Below the pieces are notes generated by a model. That model saw only the letters and a list, made by a program, of their open reading frames with translations. It was not told the DNA's origin and did not search any database. Source: an uncultured Acetobacteraceae bacterium (GTDB taxonomy: Bacteria; Pseudomonadota; Alphaproteobacteria; Acetobacterales; Acetobacteraceae). Taken from it: a stretch of 60,176 nt of DNA. Made by a program: the position numbers and the translations under genes. The DNA is taken from assembly GCA_903918195.1 (NCBI GenBank), contig CAIXDS010000352.1:1-60176 (forward strand). Direction: 5' to 3'. The number at the start of each line of letters is the position of its first letter. The stretch's first letter is position 1. Shown here in pieces: positions 35,878 to 47,392 of this stretch.

Positions 35878-37209
35878 TCAGGCTCCTGCCAAGGTCATTC
35901 CGTCCACCCGGACCGTCGGCGAGTCGGTTCCGCGCCGGAATACCAGGTCGTTGGCCGGCACCAGGGCGGCAAACATCTCCGGCAGGGTGCCGGCGATCGT
36001 CACCTCGGCCACCGGCTCGGCCAGCACGCCGTCGCGGATCATGAATCCCGCGGCCCCGCGGCTGTAATCGCCGGTGACCATGTTGATGCCCATGCCGATC
36101 AGCTCGGTCACGTAAATCCCTTCGCGGATATCGGCCATCAGCTCGGACGGGCTGAGTGTCCCGGGCCGGAGGAACAGATTGCTCGCCGCCGGGCTGGGCG
36201 GGCCGCCGGTGCCGCGACTGGCATGGCCGGTGGATTGCAGGCCGAGCTGGCGGGCGCTGCGCGAATCCAGCAGCCAGCTCAGCAGCACCCCGTCCTCGAT
36301 CAGGGTCCGTTCATGGGTCGGCACGCCCTCGCCGTCGAACGGGCGGGAGCGCAGGCCGCGGCGGCGGCGCGGGTCGTCCACCACCGCGATGCCGGGGGCG
36401 AAAATCCGCTGGCCCATGCGGTCCTTGAGAAAGCTGGTGCCGCGCGCCACCGAGGCGCCGTTGATCGCGCTGGCGAAATGGCTGATCAGGCCGCCGGCCA
36501 CGCGCGGATCGTAGATCACCGGGATCTTTCCGGTCTTCGGCCGCGCCGGGTTCAGCCGCGCCACCGCCCGCTCGCCGGCGGTGCGGCCGATCTTCGCCGC
36601 ATCGTCCAGATCGGCCAGGTGCACGGCGGTCGCATAGTCGTAGTCGCGCTGCATGGCGGTGCCGCTGCCGGCCAGGACCGACGCCGACACCGAATGGCTG
36701 GAGCGGCTGAACCGCCCGGCAAACCCGGCCGAGCTGGCCAGCACGATCACGGTGCGGCCGTAGCCGGCATCGGCGCCCTCGGAATTGGTCACCCCCGGCA
36801 CCGCCAGCGCCGCCGCCTCGGCGGTGGCCGCGCGGGCAATCAGAATCTCCGCATCCGGCTCGGCCGGGTCGTCGAGTTCCAGCGGCGCGGCATCGTCCGG
36901 CGCGGTGGCGAGTTCGGCAAGTCCGGCATACGGGTCTTCCGGCACCACCCGCGCCATCGCCACCGCCCGCTCGGCCAGCAGGGCGAAACCGGCCGGGTCC
37001 ACCGAGCTGGACGACACCACCGCCTGCTGCCGGCCGACGAACACGCGCAACCCGAGGTCGCGGTTCTCGGCACGTTCCAGATGTTCGGTATGGCCAAACC
37101 GAAGCTGCACGCCCAGCGAGGTGCCGGCGATCAGCAACGCATCCGCTTCATCCGCGCCGGCGGCGCGGGCGCGGGCAATCAGGTCGCTGAGCAGATTGAG
37201 ATCATCCAT
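35878..37209 (-). CDS. pmbA: Metalloprotease subunit TldE/PmbA
   Basis: A 443-residue TldE/PmbA protein. It lacks the zinc HExxxH motif, as expected for the non-catalytic partner. VIYDPRVAGGLISHFASAINGASVARGTSFLKD, GRPFDGEGVPTHERTLIEDGVL and the C-terminal RVDGMTLAG are typical. It pairs with TldD, encoded at 27364-28827 on the other strand. It follows the M16 peptidase gene by 11 bases, so a proteolysis operon is likely. Confidence 0.95.
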   Translation of the reverse strand: MDDLNLLSDLIARARAAGADEADALLIAGTSLGVQLRFGHTEHLERAENRDLGLRVFVGRQQAVVSSSSVDPAGFALLAERAVAMARVVPEDPYAGLAELATAPDDAAPLELDDPAEPDAEILIARAATAEAAALAVPGVTNSEGADAGYGRTVIVLASSAGFAGRFSRSSHSVSASVLAGSGTAMQRDYDYATAVHLADLDDAAKIGRTAGERAVARLNPARPKTGKIPVIYDPRVAGGLISHFASAINGASVARGTSFLKDRMGQRIFAPGIAVVDDPRRRRGLRSRPFDGEGVPTHERTLIEDGVLLSWLLDSRSARQLGLQSTGHASRGTGGPPSPAASNLFLRPGTLSPSELMADIREGIYVTELIGMGINMVTGDYSRGAAGFMIRDGVLAEPVAEVTIAGTLPEMFAALVPANDLVFRRGTDSPTVRVDGMTLAGA

Positions 37210-37220
37210 GGCCGCGCGCC

Positions 37221-38507
37221 TTACGCCGCCAGCCGGTCGGCGATCGCCGGCAGCCCCGGCACATGGCCCGCCGGACCCAGCGAGGCAAGTGTGGGTGCGG
37301 CCCGGAACAACCGCACCGCGGCCCGGGCGATATCGGCCAGCGTCACCGCCTCGATCCGCCGCACGGTCTCGGCGGTGGGGATCACCCGGCCGAATACCTG
37401 CATTTGCCGGGCAAGCTGCTCGCAGCGGCTGCCGGTGCTCTCCAGCGACATCAGCAGCCCCGCCTTTACCTGGGCGCGCGCCCGCGCGAGTTCCGCCTCG
37501 GACACTTCGGTCTGCACCTTCTGCAGTTCGCCCAGCGTCACCGGAATCAGCTCGGCCGCCTCGCTCTCGCCGGTGCCGGCGTAGATGGCGAACACGCCGC
37601 TATCCATGTACGGCGCGGTGAACGAATAGATGGAATAGACCAGCCCGCGCTTCTCGCGCACTTCCTGGAACAGCCGCGACGACATCCCCCCGCCCAGCAG
37701 GGTGGACAGCAGCATCACCGGGTAGAAATCCGGGTCGGCATAGGACACCGACGGGAAGCCGAGCACGATATGCACCTGGTCGAGGTCGCGCGCCTCGCGG
37801 AATTCGCCGCCGCGATACAGGCCGGGCACCGCCAGCGGCGCCGGAGTGCGCGGCAGGTCGGCGAAGTGCCGCTCCACCAGCTCCAGCACGGTTTCGTGGC
37901 GCAGATTGCCGACCGCTGCCACCACGGTGTTCGAAGTGGTGTAGTGACGGCGCATGTAGCCCATCAGCATGTCGCGGGTAGCGGCCTGGATGCGCTCCTC
38001 GGTGCCCAGCACCGGCCTTCCCATCGGCTGGGCGGGATAGGCTGCCTCCTGGAAATGGTCGAAAATAATATCGTCCGGGGTATCGTTGGCCTGGCCGATC
38101 TCCTGCAGGATCACGCCGCGCTCGCGCTCCACCTCGGCTGGCTCGAAGCTAGAATGGCTGAGGATGTCGCCGACGATGTCGGCGGCGAGCCCGAGATCCT
38201 CCTTCAGCGCCTTGATGTAGAACGCGGTCTGCTCGCGGGCGGTATAGGCGTTCATGTGCCCGCCGACCGCCTCGATCTCCTCGGCGATGGCAGCCGCGCT
38301 ACGCCGCTCGGTGCCCTTGAAGGCCATGTGCTCGAGGAAATGCGAAATGCCGTTCTCCTCGGCCAGCTCGTGGCGGGTCCCGGCCGCCACATAGGCGCCG
38401 AACGAGATGGTCTCCACCCGCTCCATCCGCTCGGTGACCACGGTCAGGCCGGAGGGCAGGCGAGTCAGACGGATCGCGCCCCCGTCGAGGGTAGTGGTCT
38501 CGCTCAT
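37221..38507 (-). CDS. M16 family zinc peptidase (mitochondrial processing peptidase-like)
   Basis: A 428-residue M16B peptidase. The inverted zinc motif HFLEHMAFKGT (HxxEH) lies at about residue 60, with the second Glu in the helix GGHMNAYTAREQTAFY. The C-terminal half retains LFQEVREKRGLVYSIYSF, typical of the family. Rickettsial and alphaproteobacterial homologues are considered close to the ancestor of mitochondrial processing peptidase. The start overlaps the thrC stop by 4 bases; the thrC-M16 pairing is a common alphaproteobacterial arrangement. Confidence 0.9.
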   Translation of the reverse strand: MSETTTLDGGAIRLTRLPSGLTVVTERMERVETISFGAYVAAGTRHELAEENGISHFLEHMAFKGTERRSAAAIAEEIEAVGGHMNAYTAREQTAFYIKALKEDLGLAADIVGDILSHSSFEPAEVERERGVILQEIGQANDTPDDIIFDHFQEAAYPAQPMGRPVLGTEERIQAATRDMLMGYMRRHYTTSNTVVAAVGNLRHETVLELVERHFADLPRTPAPLAVPGLYRGGEFREARDLDQVHIVLGFPSVSYADPDFYPVMLLSTLLGGGMSSRLFQEVREKRGLVYSIYSFTAPYMDSGVFAIYAGTGESEAAELIPVTLGELQKVQTEVSEAELARARAQVKAGLLMSLESTGSRCEQLARQMQVFGRVIPTAETVRRIEAVTLADIARAAVRLFRAAPTLASLGPAGHVPGLPAIADRLAA

Positions 38508-39904
38508 GCAGCGTTCCTTAAAACGGTGGCCCGTACCACGGCCTCGATTGCGGCGAGGTTATTTGGTGCGCGCTGATATTTTTCCACCCTCTCATATAGG
38601 TCGGCCAGGCGCGACGGCAGGGGGGGGCGGATGCTGGTGGCGCGTTCAATGGCGTCGGGGAATTTGGCCGGATGGGCGGTGGCCATGGCGACGGTCGGGA
38701 CACCAGGGGTGGGTTGCGCCCGCGCCGCGGCAATGCCGACCGCCGAGTGCGGATCGGCGAGGTAGCCGCAGGCCGCGTGCAGCCGGCGGATTTCCGCCAG
38801 CGTTCCCGCGTCGTCGAGCGAAAACCCCTTGAACAGGTTGGTCGCGCGGCGCCAGGCGTGCTCGGGCACGGGCATCCGCCCGCCGGTGCGGAACGCGGCC
38901 ATGACGCCAGCGGTGGCGGCGGCGTCGCGGTCCAGCATTTCGAACAGCAGGCGCTCGAAATTGGAGCTGACCTGGATGTCCATGCTGGGCGACAGCGAGG
39001 GCTCGACGCCGCGGATCGACATGTCGTTGGCGGCCAGGAAGCGCGCCAGAATGTCGTTGCGGTTGGACCCGACCACCAGCCGCGCCACCGGCAGGCCCAT
39101 GCGCCGCGCCGCCCAGGCCGCCAGCACATTGCCGAAATTGCCGGTTGGCACGGCGAAGGCGACCTCCCGGTCCGGCGCCCCCAGCGCCAGGGCGGCCGCC
39201 ACGTAATAGGGAATCTGGGCGGCGATGCGCGCCCAGTTGATGGAATTCACCGCCGCGAGAAGGTATTCGCGCCGGAACGGGGCGTCGGCGAACATTGCTT
39301 TCACCAGGTCCTGGCAGTCGTCGAAGCTGCCGTCCACCGCCACGTTGGTCACGTTGGGCGCCAGCACCGTGGTCATCTGCCGGCGCTGCACCTCGCTGGT
39401 GCGCCCGTCCGGATGGAGGATGACGATGTCGATCCGGTCGCGCCCGGCGCAGGCCTCGATGGCGGCCGAACCGGTATCGCCGGAGGTGGCGCCGACGATG
39501 GTGACGCGGGACTCCCGCTCGGTCAGCACATGGTCGAACAGCCGCCCGAGCAGCTGCATGGCCATGTCCTTGAAGGCGAGCGTGGGGCCATGGAACAGTT
39601 CACAGACGAACAGGTCGTGGTCGAGCTGGACCAGCGGCACCACCGCGGGGTGGCCGAACCCGGCATAGGCTTCGTGGCACAGGCGCTGCAGGGTGGCGAA
39701 GGGAATGCACGTGCCGACGAAGGCGTTCATCAACCTGGCGGCCAGCTCGGCATAGGGCAGGCCGCGCAGAGCGCGCCAGTCGGCGTGGGTCAGGCTGGGC
39801 CAGGATTCGGGCACATACAGGCCGCCATCCTCGGCCAGCCCCGCCAGCAGCACGCCGGAGAAATCGCGCACGGGCGCCTGCCCGCGGGTGGAGACGTAGC
39901 GCAT
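38504..39904 (-). CDS. thrC: Threonine synthase
   Basis: A 466-residue PLP enzyme. MRYVSTRGQAPVRDFSGVLLAGL is the usual start, and the PLP lysine lies in GPTLAFKDMAMQLLG (about residue 110). VGATSGDTGSAAIEA binds phosphate. It converts O-phosphohomoserine to threonine. Upstream in-frame starts exist but are not conserved-looking. First gene of a minus-strand run thrC, M16, pmbA, tim44-like. Confidence 0.95.
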   Translation of the reverse strand: MRYVSTRGQAPVRDFSGVLLAGLAEDGGLYVPESWPSLTHADWRALRGLPYAELAARLMNAFVGTCIPFATLQRLCHEAYAGFGHPAVVPLVQLDHDLFVCELFHGPTLAFKDMAMQLLGRLFDHVLTERESRVTIVGATSGDTGSAAIEACAGRDRIDIVILHPDGRTSEVQRRQMTTVLAPNVTNVAVDGSFDDCQDLVKAMFADAPFRREYLLAAVNSINWARIAAQIPYYVAAALALGAPDREVAFAVPTGNFGNVLAAWAARRMGLPVARLVVGSNRNDILARFLAANDMSIRGVEPSLSPSMDIQVSSNFERLLFEMLDRDAAATAGVMAAFRTGGRMPVPEHAWRRATNLFKGFSLDDAGTLAEIRRLHAACGYLADPHSAVGIAAARAQPTPGVPTVAMATAHPAKFPDAIERATSIRPPLPSRLADLYERVEKYQRAPNNLAAIEAVVRATVLRNAA

Positions 39905-40476
39905 GGTCGGAAACCCCGTGTGGTCTGGCCGTCCTGCGTTTCTGGGCCAGGACGGGCCGGGGATCAACCTGCACCGCCATGTGGCAGGGCCGGGTGTGGC
40001 AACAGTGTCGAGAGCCGCTTCGGCGGTCGCATGAATAAGCGAATACCGGGCGCCCTGGGTATTGGGTCCGCGGCAGCAGAGCAGCCCGCTACCACCACCA
40101 TGCGACGGGTCTGTGAAATCGTTCTGACAATATTTTGAGCAGCCGGACGCCGAAGCTGGCCGTGTAAATTCACATTCACGCGACTGCAACCAGACGCTGG
40201 AGATTATCTATCTGATTGTGGACGATTTACACAAGAATGGCGCCGAAGCTACATGCTGAATGCTGCAATTCGCGGTTGTCTCGGCTGTCGTGGGATGGCA
40301 AGGAGCGGCTCAGAGGAAATCACGAGTGATCGGCGGCCTCCGCGGAAAGTACGGCCCTGGGCCCGTTTCCCTGGTGTTGACAGTGTACCCGCCAAGTCCG
40401 TTCGCCGGGCGAGGCACATGTCGCGGAGGCCGGTCCAGCCAACCGAGCCCGTTCCTTAAGACGAAGGATAACTGAC
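39905..40476. other. Intergenic region between thrC and the phasin-like gene
   Basis: No gene is supported in these 572 bp. Within it, TTGTG-N9-CACAA at 40216-40234 is a perfect inverted repeat. TTTACA (40226-40231) and TACATG (40250-40255), 18 bp apart, are a weak promoter candidate for the phasin-like gene. No threonine-type leader peptide, T-box or riboswitch was recognised upstream of thrC. Confidence 0.4.
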
Positions 40477-40929
40477 ATGACCGAAACGACAACGACCGCC
40501 GACGCGGCCGCACAGCAGAAAAGTGCTTCGGCCCTTTTCGCCTCGGTTCTCAATTCGGGCGCCGATCCCCTGCTGAAGGCGCAGGCCGATCTTCTGGTCA
40601 GCGCCGAAACGACCGTGACCGATTGGCTGCGCCGGCGCCAGGAGGCGGTGGCGGAGACCCAGAATCTGGTGTCTCGCCTGCGCACGAGCAGCGATCCGGC
40701 CGAGCTTCTGAAGGCGCAGCAGGAGTGGGTGTCGGGCGCGTTCCGCCGCCTGAGCGCCGACGCGGCTGCATACCAGTCCGCCACGCAGCACATCGTGGAT
40801 CGGGCCAGGACCTGGTTCCCGCTGGTCGCGGGGAACGAGGGCAACGGCGCATCGGAGCCCGCGTCGGAATCTGCTGAGACGACGCGCACCTCGGGCAGGT
40901 CGTTGCGGGTTGCCAACAGGGGCGAGTAA
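40477..40929 (+). CDS. Phasin-like granule-associated protein
   Basis: A 150-residue, mainly helical, Ala/Gln/Glu-rich protein: SALFASVLNSGADPLLKAQADLL, WLRRRQEAVAETQNLVSRLR, DPAELLKAQQEWVSGAFRRL. The pattern of amphipathic helices and the DPxELLxxQxEW-type motif match phasins, which coat polyhydroxyalkanoate granules. GAAGGA lies about 11 bases before ATG. A strong hairpin follows the gene. No pha genes lie nearby, so the function is inferred from sequence alone. Confidence 0.65.
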   Translation: MTETTTTADAAAQQKSASALFASVLNSGADPLLKAQADLLVSAETTVTDWLRRRQEAVAETQNLVSRLRTSSDPAELLKAQQEWVSGAFRRLSADAAAYQSATQHIVDRARTWFPLVAGNEGNGASEPASESAETTRTSGRSLRVANRGE

Positions 40930-40944
40930 CCCCGAAACGCCTCC

Positions 40945-40977
40945 CCCGTCATGACCGGATGTTCCGGCCATGACGGG
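40945..40977. terminator. Hairpin between convergent phasin-like and TPR/GT9 genes
   Basis: CCCGTCATG (40945-40953) and CATGACGGG (40969-40977) form a perfect 9 bp stem with an inner CCGG/CCGG pairing. It lies in the 67 bp between the two convergent stops. No T-run. Confidence 0.6.
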
Positions 40978-40996
40978 CTGGAGGGGCTGCCTCATC

Positions 40997-42634
40997 TCAT
41001 AATGGCGCCGTGCGAATGAGCGGTTCGCCGGCAAGCCGGCGCAGTTCTGTGCACGCCATTTCGACCGCGAAGTGCCAGTCGCCGGGCTGCGTCTGTCTGA
41101 ACTGCCGCAGCGTGGGGTACCAGGGACTGTCCTCGCGCTGCCGCAGCCAGCGCCAGCACGAATCGAAGCGGTTCAGCAGCCAGACCGGCTTGCCCAGCGC
41201 CGCCGCCAGATGGGCGATGGCGGTATCGACCGAAATGACCAGATCGAGATTGGCGATCAGCGCCGCGGTGTCGGCGAAGTCGCCCATCTCCTCCATGAAG
41301 TCGGTGAGCGGGAAGTTCGCGGGCGCGGCGGGGCCGCCTTTTTGCAGGCTGAAGAAATGCACGCCGGACAGCTCGAACAGCGGCGCGAGCCGGTCGGGGG
41401 GCATCGAGCGCCGGCGATCCGTCGCCGCCAGGGAGGGCGAATGGGTGCGCCGGCCGCCCGCCCATACCAGGCCGACCCGAAGCCCCTGGGTGGCCATCGC
41501 GGCGAGGCGCGCCCGCCAGGCCGCGACCTGCAGCTTGTCGGCATGCAGATAAGCGGCGGCGGCGGGAATGGTGGTGACGGTGGTGCCCAGCGCCAGGCTG
41601 AGCATCGGGCAGTGCAGATCGAAGGCCGGCAGTTCCTCGCCGCGCGCCACCACCATTTCGACCCCCGCCAGGCTGCGCAGCAAGCGGACCAGCGGCGCCT
41701 GTACCTCCAGGATCACCCGCAGCCCGCTTGCGGCTGCCAGCGTGGCATAGCGGCAGAATTGCAGGGTGTCGCCGAAGCCCTGCTCGGCATGGATCAGCAG
41801 CGTCCGCCCCGCCGCCGCCTCGCCGCGCCATTGCGGCGGCGCAAAGCTGCGGCGGTCCGCGGCCATGCCCGGCTGCCGCCAGCGCCATTCATATTCCGCC
41901 CAGCCCGCCGCCATGTCCCCGCGCGCCAGCAGGAGCATCGCCAGGTTGGTGTGCGCCACCGGGTAATCCGGCTTGAAGCCGATGGCGGCGCGGTAGCCAT
42001 CAGCCGCCTCGTCCAGCCGGCCCTGTTGCTCCAGCGCGTTGCCCAGGTTGTTGTGCGCCTCCGCATAGCGCGGCCAGAGGTCGGCAGCCCGGCGGCAGCA
42101 GGCGACCGCCTCGTCCAGCGATCCCTGGTCCTTCAGCGCGATGCCAAGGTTGTTGAATGCCTCCGGGTAGTCGGGCCTGAGAGCGAGCGCCCGGCGGTAG
42201 CAGGCCACCGCTTCCTCCAGCAATCCCTGTTCCGCCAGCACGATGCCCAGGTTGTTGTGCGCCTCCGCATAGTCTGGCTTGAGAGCGAGCGCCCGGCGGC
42301 AGCAGGCCACCGCCTCATCCAGCCGCCGCAGGGCCGCAAACACGTTGCCGAGGTTGGAATAGTACAAAGCCTGGCCGGCATCGATCGCGATCGCCTGGCC
42401 GATCATGTCGGCGGCCAAATCATGGCGAGCCGTCTGGTAGGCCACCACCCCGAGCAGGTGCAGAGCGTCGGCATGGCCGCAATTGAGTGCCAGAACCTGC
42501 CGATAGAGCATTTCGGCCTCGGTCAGGTGACCGGCCTGATGGCATTGCAGCGCAGCGGCGAACAGCAGTGTAACGGCCGGTGACACCGCCGGCCCCACGT
42601 GCTTCGACTCTGCCCGGCGTTGTTTTCGGTTCAT
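40997..42634 (-). CDS. TPR-repeat protein with C-terminal GT9-like glycosyltransferase domain
   Basis: A 545-residue protein. Residues about 20-265 form seven tetratricopeptide repeats (A-x-NNLG and W-P/R-YAEAHNNLGNAL-type units). Residues about 285-530 resemble the GT9 heptosyltransferase fold: LLIHAEQGFGDTLQFCRYATL (N-terminal nucleotide-binding region), VGLVWAGGRRTHSP and LVISVDTAIAHLAAALGKPVWLLNRF (donor-binding motif). Such TPR-GT9 proteins are frequent in this group, often for surface glycan work. There is no clear signal peptide. Its neighbours do not identify the substrate. Confidence 0.75.
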   Translation of the reverse strand: MNRKQRRAESKHVGPAVSPAVTLLFAAALQCHQAGHLTEAEMLYRQVLALNCGHADALHLLGVVAYQTARHDLAADMIGQAIAIDAGQALYYSNLGNVFAALRRLDEAVACCRRALALKPDYAEAHNNLGIVLAEQGLLEEAVACYRRALALRPDYPEAFNNLGIALKDQGSLDEAVACCRRAADLWPRYAEAHNNLGNALEQQGRLDEAADGYRAAIGFKPDYPVAHTNLAMLLLARGDMAAGWAEYEWRWRQPGMAADRRSFAPPQWRGEAAAGRTLLIHAEQGFGDTLQFCRYATLAAASGLRVILEVQAPLVRLLRSLAGVEMVVARGEELPAFDLHCPMLSLALGTTVTTIPAAAAYLHADKLQVAAWRARLAAMATQGLRVGLVWAGGRRTHSPSLAATDRRRSMPPDRLAPLFELSGVHFFSLQKGGPAAPANFPLTDFMEEMGDFADTAALIANLDLVISVDTAIAHLAAALGKPVWLLNRFDSCWRWLRQREDSPWYPTLRQFRQTQPGDWHFAVEMACTELRRLAGEPLIRTAPL

Positions 42635-42730
42635 GGGGCCGTTGCTTGATCCGACATTTCCCGGAACGGTGGGAAATGTGGCGATAACGGCGAATCACGA
42701 AAGAAAACTGAATCGGTCCGGCCTTGGACG

Positions 42731-44611
<1,881 letters not shown>

Positions 44612-44941
44612 GCCGCCGCCCTTCCTGTCCCGCCCGGCCGCCCCGGGCCGGCATGCCGTTATGCGGCGCGCGTGCGGCCCCGCAAAAGGAATTTCACATC
44701 GCCGCCGCCGCCGGGGGAGGCCCGCGTTCCGCGCCTGTGAAGCAACCGGATCGCGGGTGATCCTGCGAACAACAATTGCTCCGAATCAATGGTTTATCGT
44801 TTCATCCGGACCCCAACAACCAATTTGTTATCGAGCGTCGGCCGCCAGCCGCCAGGCCGGACGGCGGGTCACGCGCAGTTGCTCGGTGATTCCTGCCAAC
44901 CCGGCGTTCGCTGTCGGGCATGAGGCTGCTACAATGGATGG
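44612..44941. other. Divergent intergenic region between hybrid kinase and small membrane protein gene
   Basis: 330 bp without a supported gene. An AT-richer stretch at about 44765-44835 (AACAACAATTG, GTTTATCG, AACAACCAATTTGTT) is the likeliest promoter area for one or both divergent genes. AACAA-N5-TTGTT at 44816-44830 is a small inverted repeat. Confidence 0.4.
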
Positions 44942-45469
44942 ATGACATCCCTGTTCTCCTTTCCGGACTGGCTGCCATGGTGGATCTCTATGGCGGTGCT
45001 GGTTCCGGCGCTGCTGTACGTCCTGGTTTTCCTGTTGATGCCGTTCAGCGTGTTCGGGCTGAAGGGGCGACTGGAAGCGATCGAGGCCCGACTCGACGAA
45101 ATCCAGGGCGAGATCCGCAACCTGGTCCTGCGCATGCCGGAGCAGCCCGGCCGCGGCCTGGACTGGACCGACCTGCAGCCGCCGATACCGCCGGCGCGGG
45201 CCGACGACGACCGGCCCGCCCGCCCGCCGATTCCGCCCGCCCCGGTGCTGGTGCCACGGCGCCCGGCGGTGGAGGCGAAATACCGTCCGCCATCCGAGAC
45301 CGCGTTCCCCGAGCCGCCCTACCGGGCACCGGCCGAGCCCGACCATTCGTCGTTGCAGACCGATGCCGGACCCGGAGCGACGGACGAATATGGCGTGCCG
45401 CGCCGTCGGCCGGTGGTCCGCCCGAACCGTTCCCCCCGCAGCGAGCCGCGGGTGGACTGGCCACGCTGA
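44942..45469 (+). CDS. Small membrane protein with proline-rich cytosolic tail
   Basis: A 175-residue protein. One or two N-terminal helices (WWISMAVLVPALLYVLVFLLMPF) are followed by a short coiled-coil-like helix (LKGRLEAIEARLDEIQGEIRNLV) and a Pro/Arg-rich disordered tail. No family is recognised. It resembles uncharacterised alphaproteobacterial membrane proteins found near metabolic genes. The nitrilase-family gene begins about 100 bp downstream. Confidence 0.6.
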   Translation: MTSLFSFPDWLPWWISMAVLVPALLYVLVFLLMPFSVFGLKGRLEAIEARLDEIQGEIRNLVLRMPEQPGRGLDWTDLQPPIPPARADDDRPARPPIPPAPVLVPRRPAVEAKYRPPSETAFPEPPYRAPAEPDHSSLQTDAGPGATDEYGVPRRRPVVRPNRSPRSEPRVDWPR

Positions 45470-45570
45470 GGCGCCTCTGTTAGCCAGGGAGGTTGCCCGC
45501 GCGCCCCGCTTTCAGCATGCCTGCCTGCAGCATAACGGGGCCGCCGGGCGTGACCGGAGAGGGAACCACT

Positions 45571-46410
45571 ATGCGCGTCAGCGTCGTGCAGATGAATCCG
45601 GGCCACGTGAAGGCGGACAACATTGCCCAGGCCCGCGCCCTGATCGACGAAGCTGTGGCCGCCGACACCCCCGACCTGATCAGCCTGCCCGAAATCTGGA
45701 CCTGCCTGGGCGGCGACCGCGCCGCCAAGTTCGACCAGGCCGAGGAACTGCCCGCGCCCGGCAGCCACGCACCGGGCGGCGAGGCCTACGAGTTCCTGCG
45801 CGGCGTCGCCCGCGCCCGGCACATCCATGTGCATGGCGGCTCGATCGGCGAGCGGGCCGGCGACAAGCTGTTCAACACCAGCGTGGCGTTCGACCCGCAG
45901 GGCCGCGAACTGGCGCGCTACCGCAAGATCCACCTGTTCGATATCGTCACGCCGGACGGGCAGGGTTATCGCGAGAGCGCCACCTACGGGGCCGGCGGCG
46001 ACATCGTCACCTGTGCCGCGGCCGGCGTGACGCTGGGCTTTGCCATCTGCTATGATCTGCGCTTCCCGGAGCTGTTCCTGGCGCTGCGCCGGGCCGGCGC
46101 CGAGCTGATTTTCCTGCCGGCGGCGTTCACGCTGCAGACCGGCCGCGACCATTGGGAGACGCTGATACGCGCCCGTGCCATCGAGACGCAGTGCTGGATC
46201 GCCGCCCCCGCCACCTGGGGGCGGCATCTGGACGGCGCGACCCAGGACCCGCGATTCACCTTCGGGCATTCGCTGATCTGCGACCCGTGGGGCCATGTGG
46301 TGGCCAAGGTCTCGGACGGCACCGGCTGGGCGACGGCGCGGATCGATCCCGCGCTGACCGCGCGGGTACGCCGGGACATGCCGGTGCTGGGCCACCGGCG
46401 GCTGATCTGA
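45571..46410 (+). CDS. Carbon-nitrogen hydrolase (nitrilase superfamily, Nit-like)
   Basis: A 279-residue amidohydrolase with the catalytic triad of the superfamily: Glu in [12 protein letters not shown], Lys in [11 protein letters not shown], Cys in [14 protein letters not shown]. The RFPEL motif and length resemble the Nit1/Nit2-like deaminated-glutathione amidase and omega-amidase group. The start [11 protein letters not shown] at 45571 fits; an upstream in-frame start at 45493 adds non-homologous-looking residues. It is followed after 7 bases by nadK. Confidence 0.85.
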   Translation: MRVSVVQMNPGHVKADNIAQARALIDEAVAADTPDLISLPEIWTCLGGDRAAKFDQAEELPAPGSHAPGGEAYEFLRGVARARHIHVHGGSIGERAGDKLFNTSVAFDPQGRELARYRKIHLFDIVTPDGQGYRESATYGAGGDIVTCAAAGVTLGFAICYDLRFPELFLALRRAGAELIFLPAAFTLQTGRDHWETLIRARAIETQCWIAAPATWGRHLDGATQDPRFTFGHSLICDPWGHVVAKVSDGTGWATARIDPALTARVRRDMPVLGHRRLI

Positions 46411-46417
46411 GCCGCAT

Positions 46418-47230
46418 GTGACCCCCCTGGTGGCACCGGCGGAAGCGGTCAGGCTGCGCCCGGTGCCGGACGGCCGCATCGCCTTCCTGGCGGCGCGGAC
46501 CCAGCTCGCGGCGGAAAGCCGGGCGCGGCTGGTGGCCCGCTACGGTGATTGCCCGGTAGATCAGGCGGCGCTGATCGTCTCGCTCGGCGGCGACGGGTTC
46601 ATGCTGGAAACGCTGCACCGGCTGCTCGGCCGCAACCTGCCGGTCTACGGCATGAATTGCGGCTCGGTCGGCTTCCTGATGAACCCGTTCAGCGAGGATG
46701 ACCTGCCTGGCCGCCTGGCCCGGGCGCAGGAAGCGGTGCTGCGGCCGCTGCGCATGCATGCGGTGACCGCGACCGGCACAGTGGAGGAGGCGCTGGCGCT
46801 GAACGAGGTCTCGCTGCTGCGCCAGCTGCGCCAGACCGCCAAGATCCGCATCAGCATCGACGGCCGGGTGCGGCTGCTTGAGCTGATGTGCGACGGGGTG
46901 CTGCTGTCCACGCCGGCCGGATCGACCGCCTACAACCTGTCGGCGCACGGACCGATCGTGCCACTATCGGCCAACCTGCTGCCGTTGACGCCGATCAGCG
47001 CCTTCCGGCCGCGGCGCTGGCGCGGGGCGCTGCTGCCGAGCACGGCGGAAGTGCTGTTCGAGGTGCTGGAAGCGGATAAGCGTCCGGTGGCGGCGGTGGC
47101 CGACGACACCGAGGTGCGCAACGTGCTGTCGGTGGCGGTCAGCGAAGACGCCAAAGTGGTGGCGACGGTGCTGTTCGATCCCGACCAGGGCCTGTCCGAA
47201 CGGATCATCGCCGAGCAGTTCACGACGTAG
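46418..47230 (+). CDS. nadK: NAD kinase
   Basis: A 270-residue NAD kinase: [18 protein letters not shown] has the GGDG motif, [13 protein letters not shown] and LNEVSLLR follow, and [20 protein letters not shown] is the conserved C-terminal segment. It phosphorylates NAD to NADP. It starts with GTG at 46418, 7 bases after the hydrolase stop. Length is typical (about 255-300). Confidence 0.93.
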   Translation: MTPLVAPAEAVRLRPVPDGRIAFLAARTQLAAESRARLVARYGDCPVDQAALIVSLGGDGFMLETLHRLLGRNLPVYGMNCGSVGFLMNPFSEDDLPGRLARAQEAVLRPLRMHAVTATGTVEEALALNEVSLLRQLRQTAKIRISIDGRVRLLELMCDGVLLSTPAGSTAYNLSAHGPIVPLSANLLPLTPISAFRPRRWRGALLPSTAEVLFEVLEADKRPVAAVADDTEVRNVLSVAVSEDAKVVATVLFDPDQGLSERIIAEQFTT

Positions 47231-47392
47231 GGCGGCGTCGGGGTGCACTTGAAAGCCGGCCGACCTAAATAAGACTTGCATGGTAAAGGCGCCCGAACTG
47301 CCCGACCGGCGGTCGGCGCGCCGGCATGCAGGAGAACCACGAACCATGCGCAGCTTCGCCGACAGGTTGCCCCGGCTGGCGCATCCATCAGC

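Noticed and set aside
39905..40476. Possible threonine leader or riboswitch upstream of thrC
   Set aside because: No Thr/Ile-rich leader peptide and no paired terminator/antiterminator were found.
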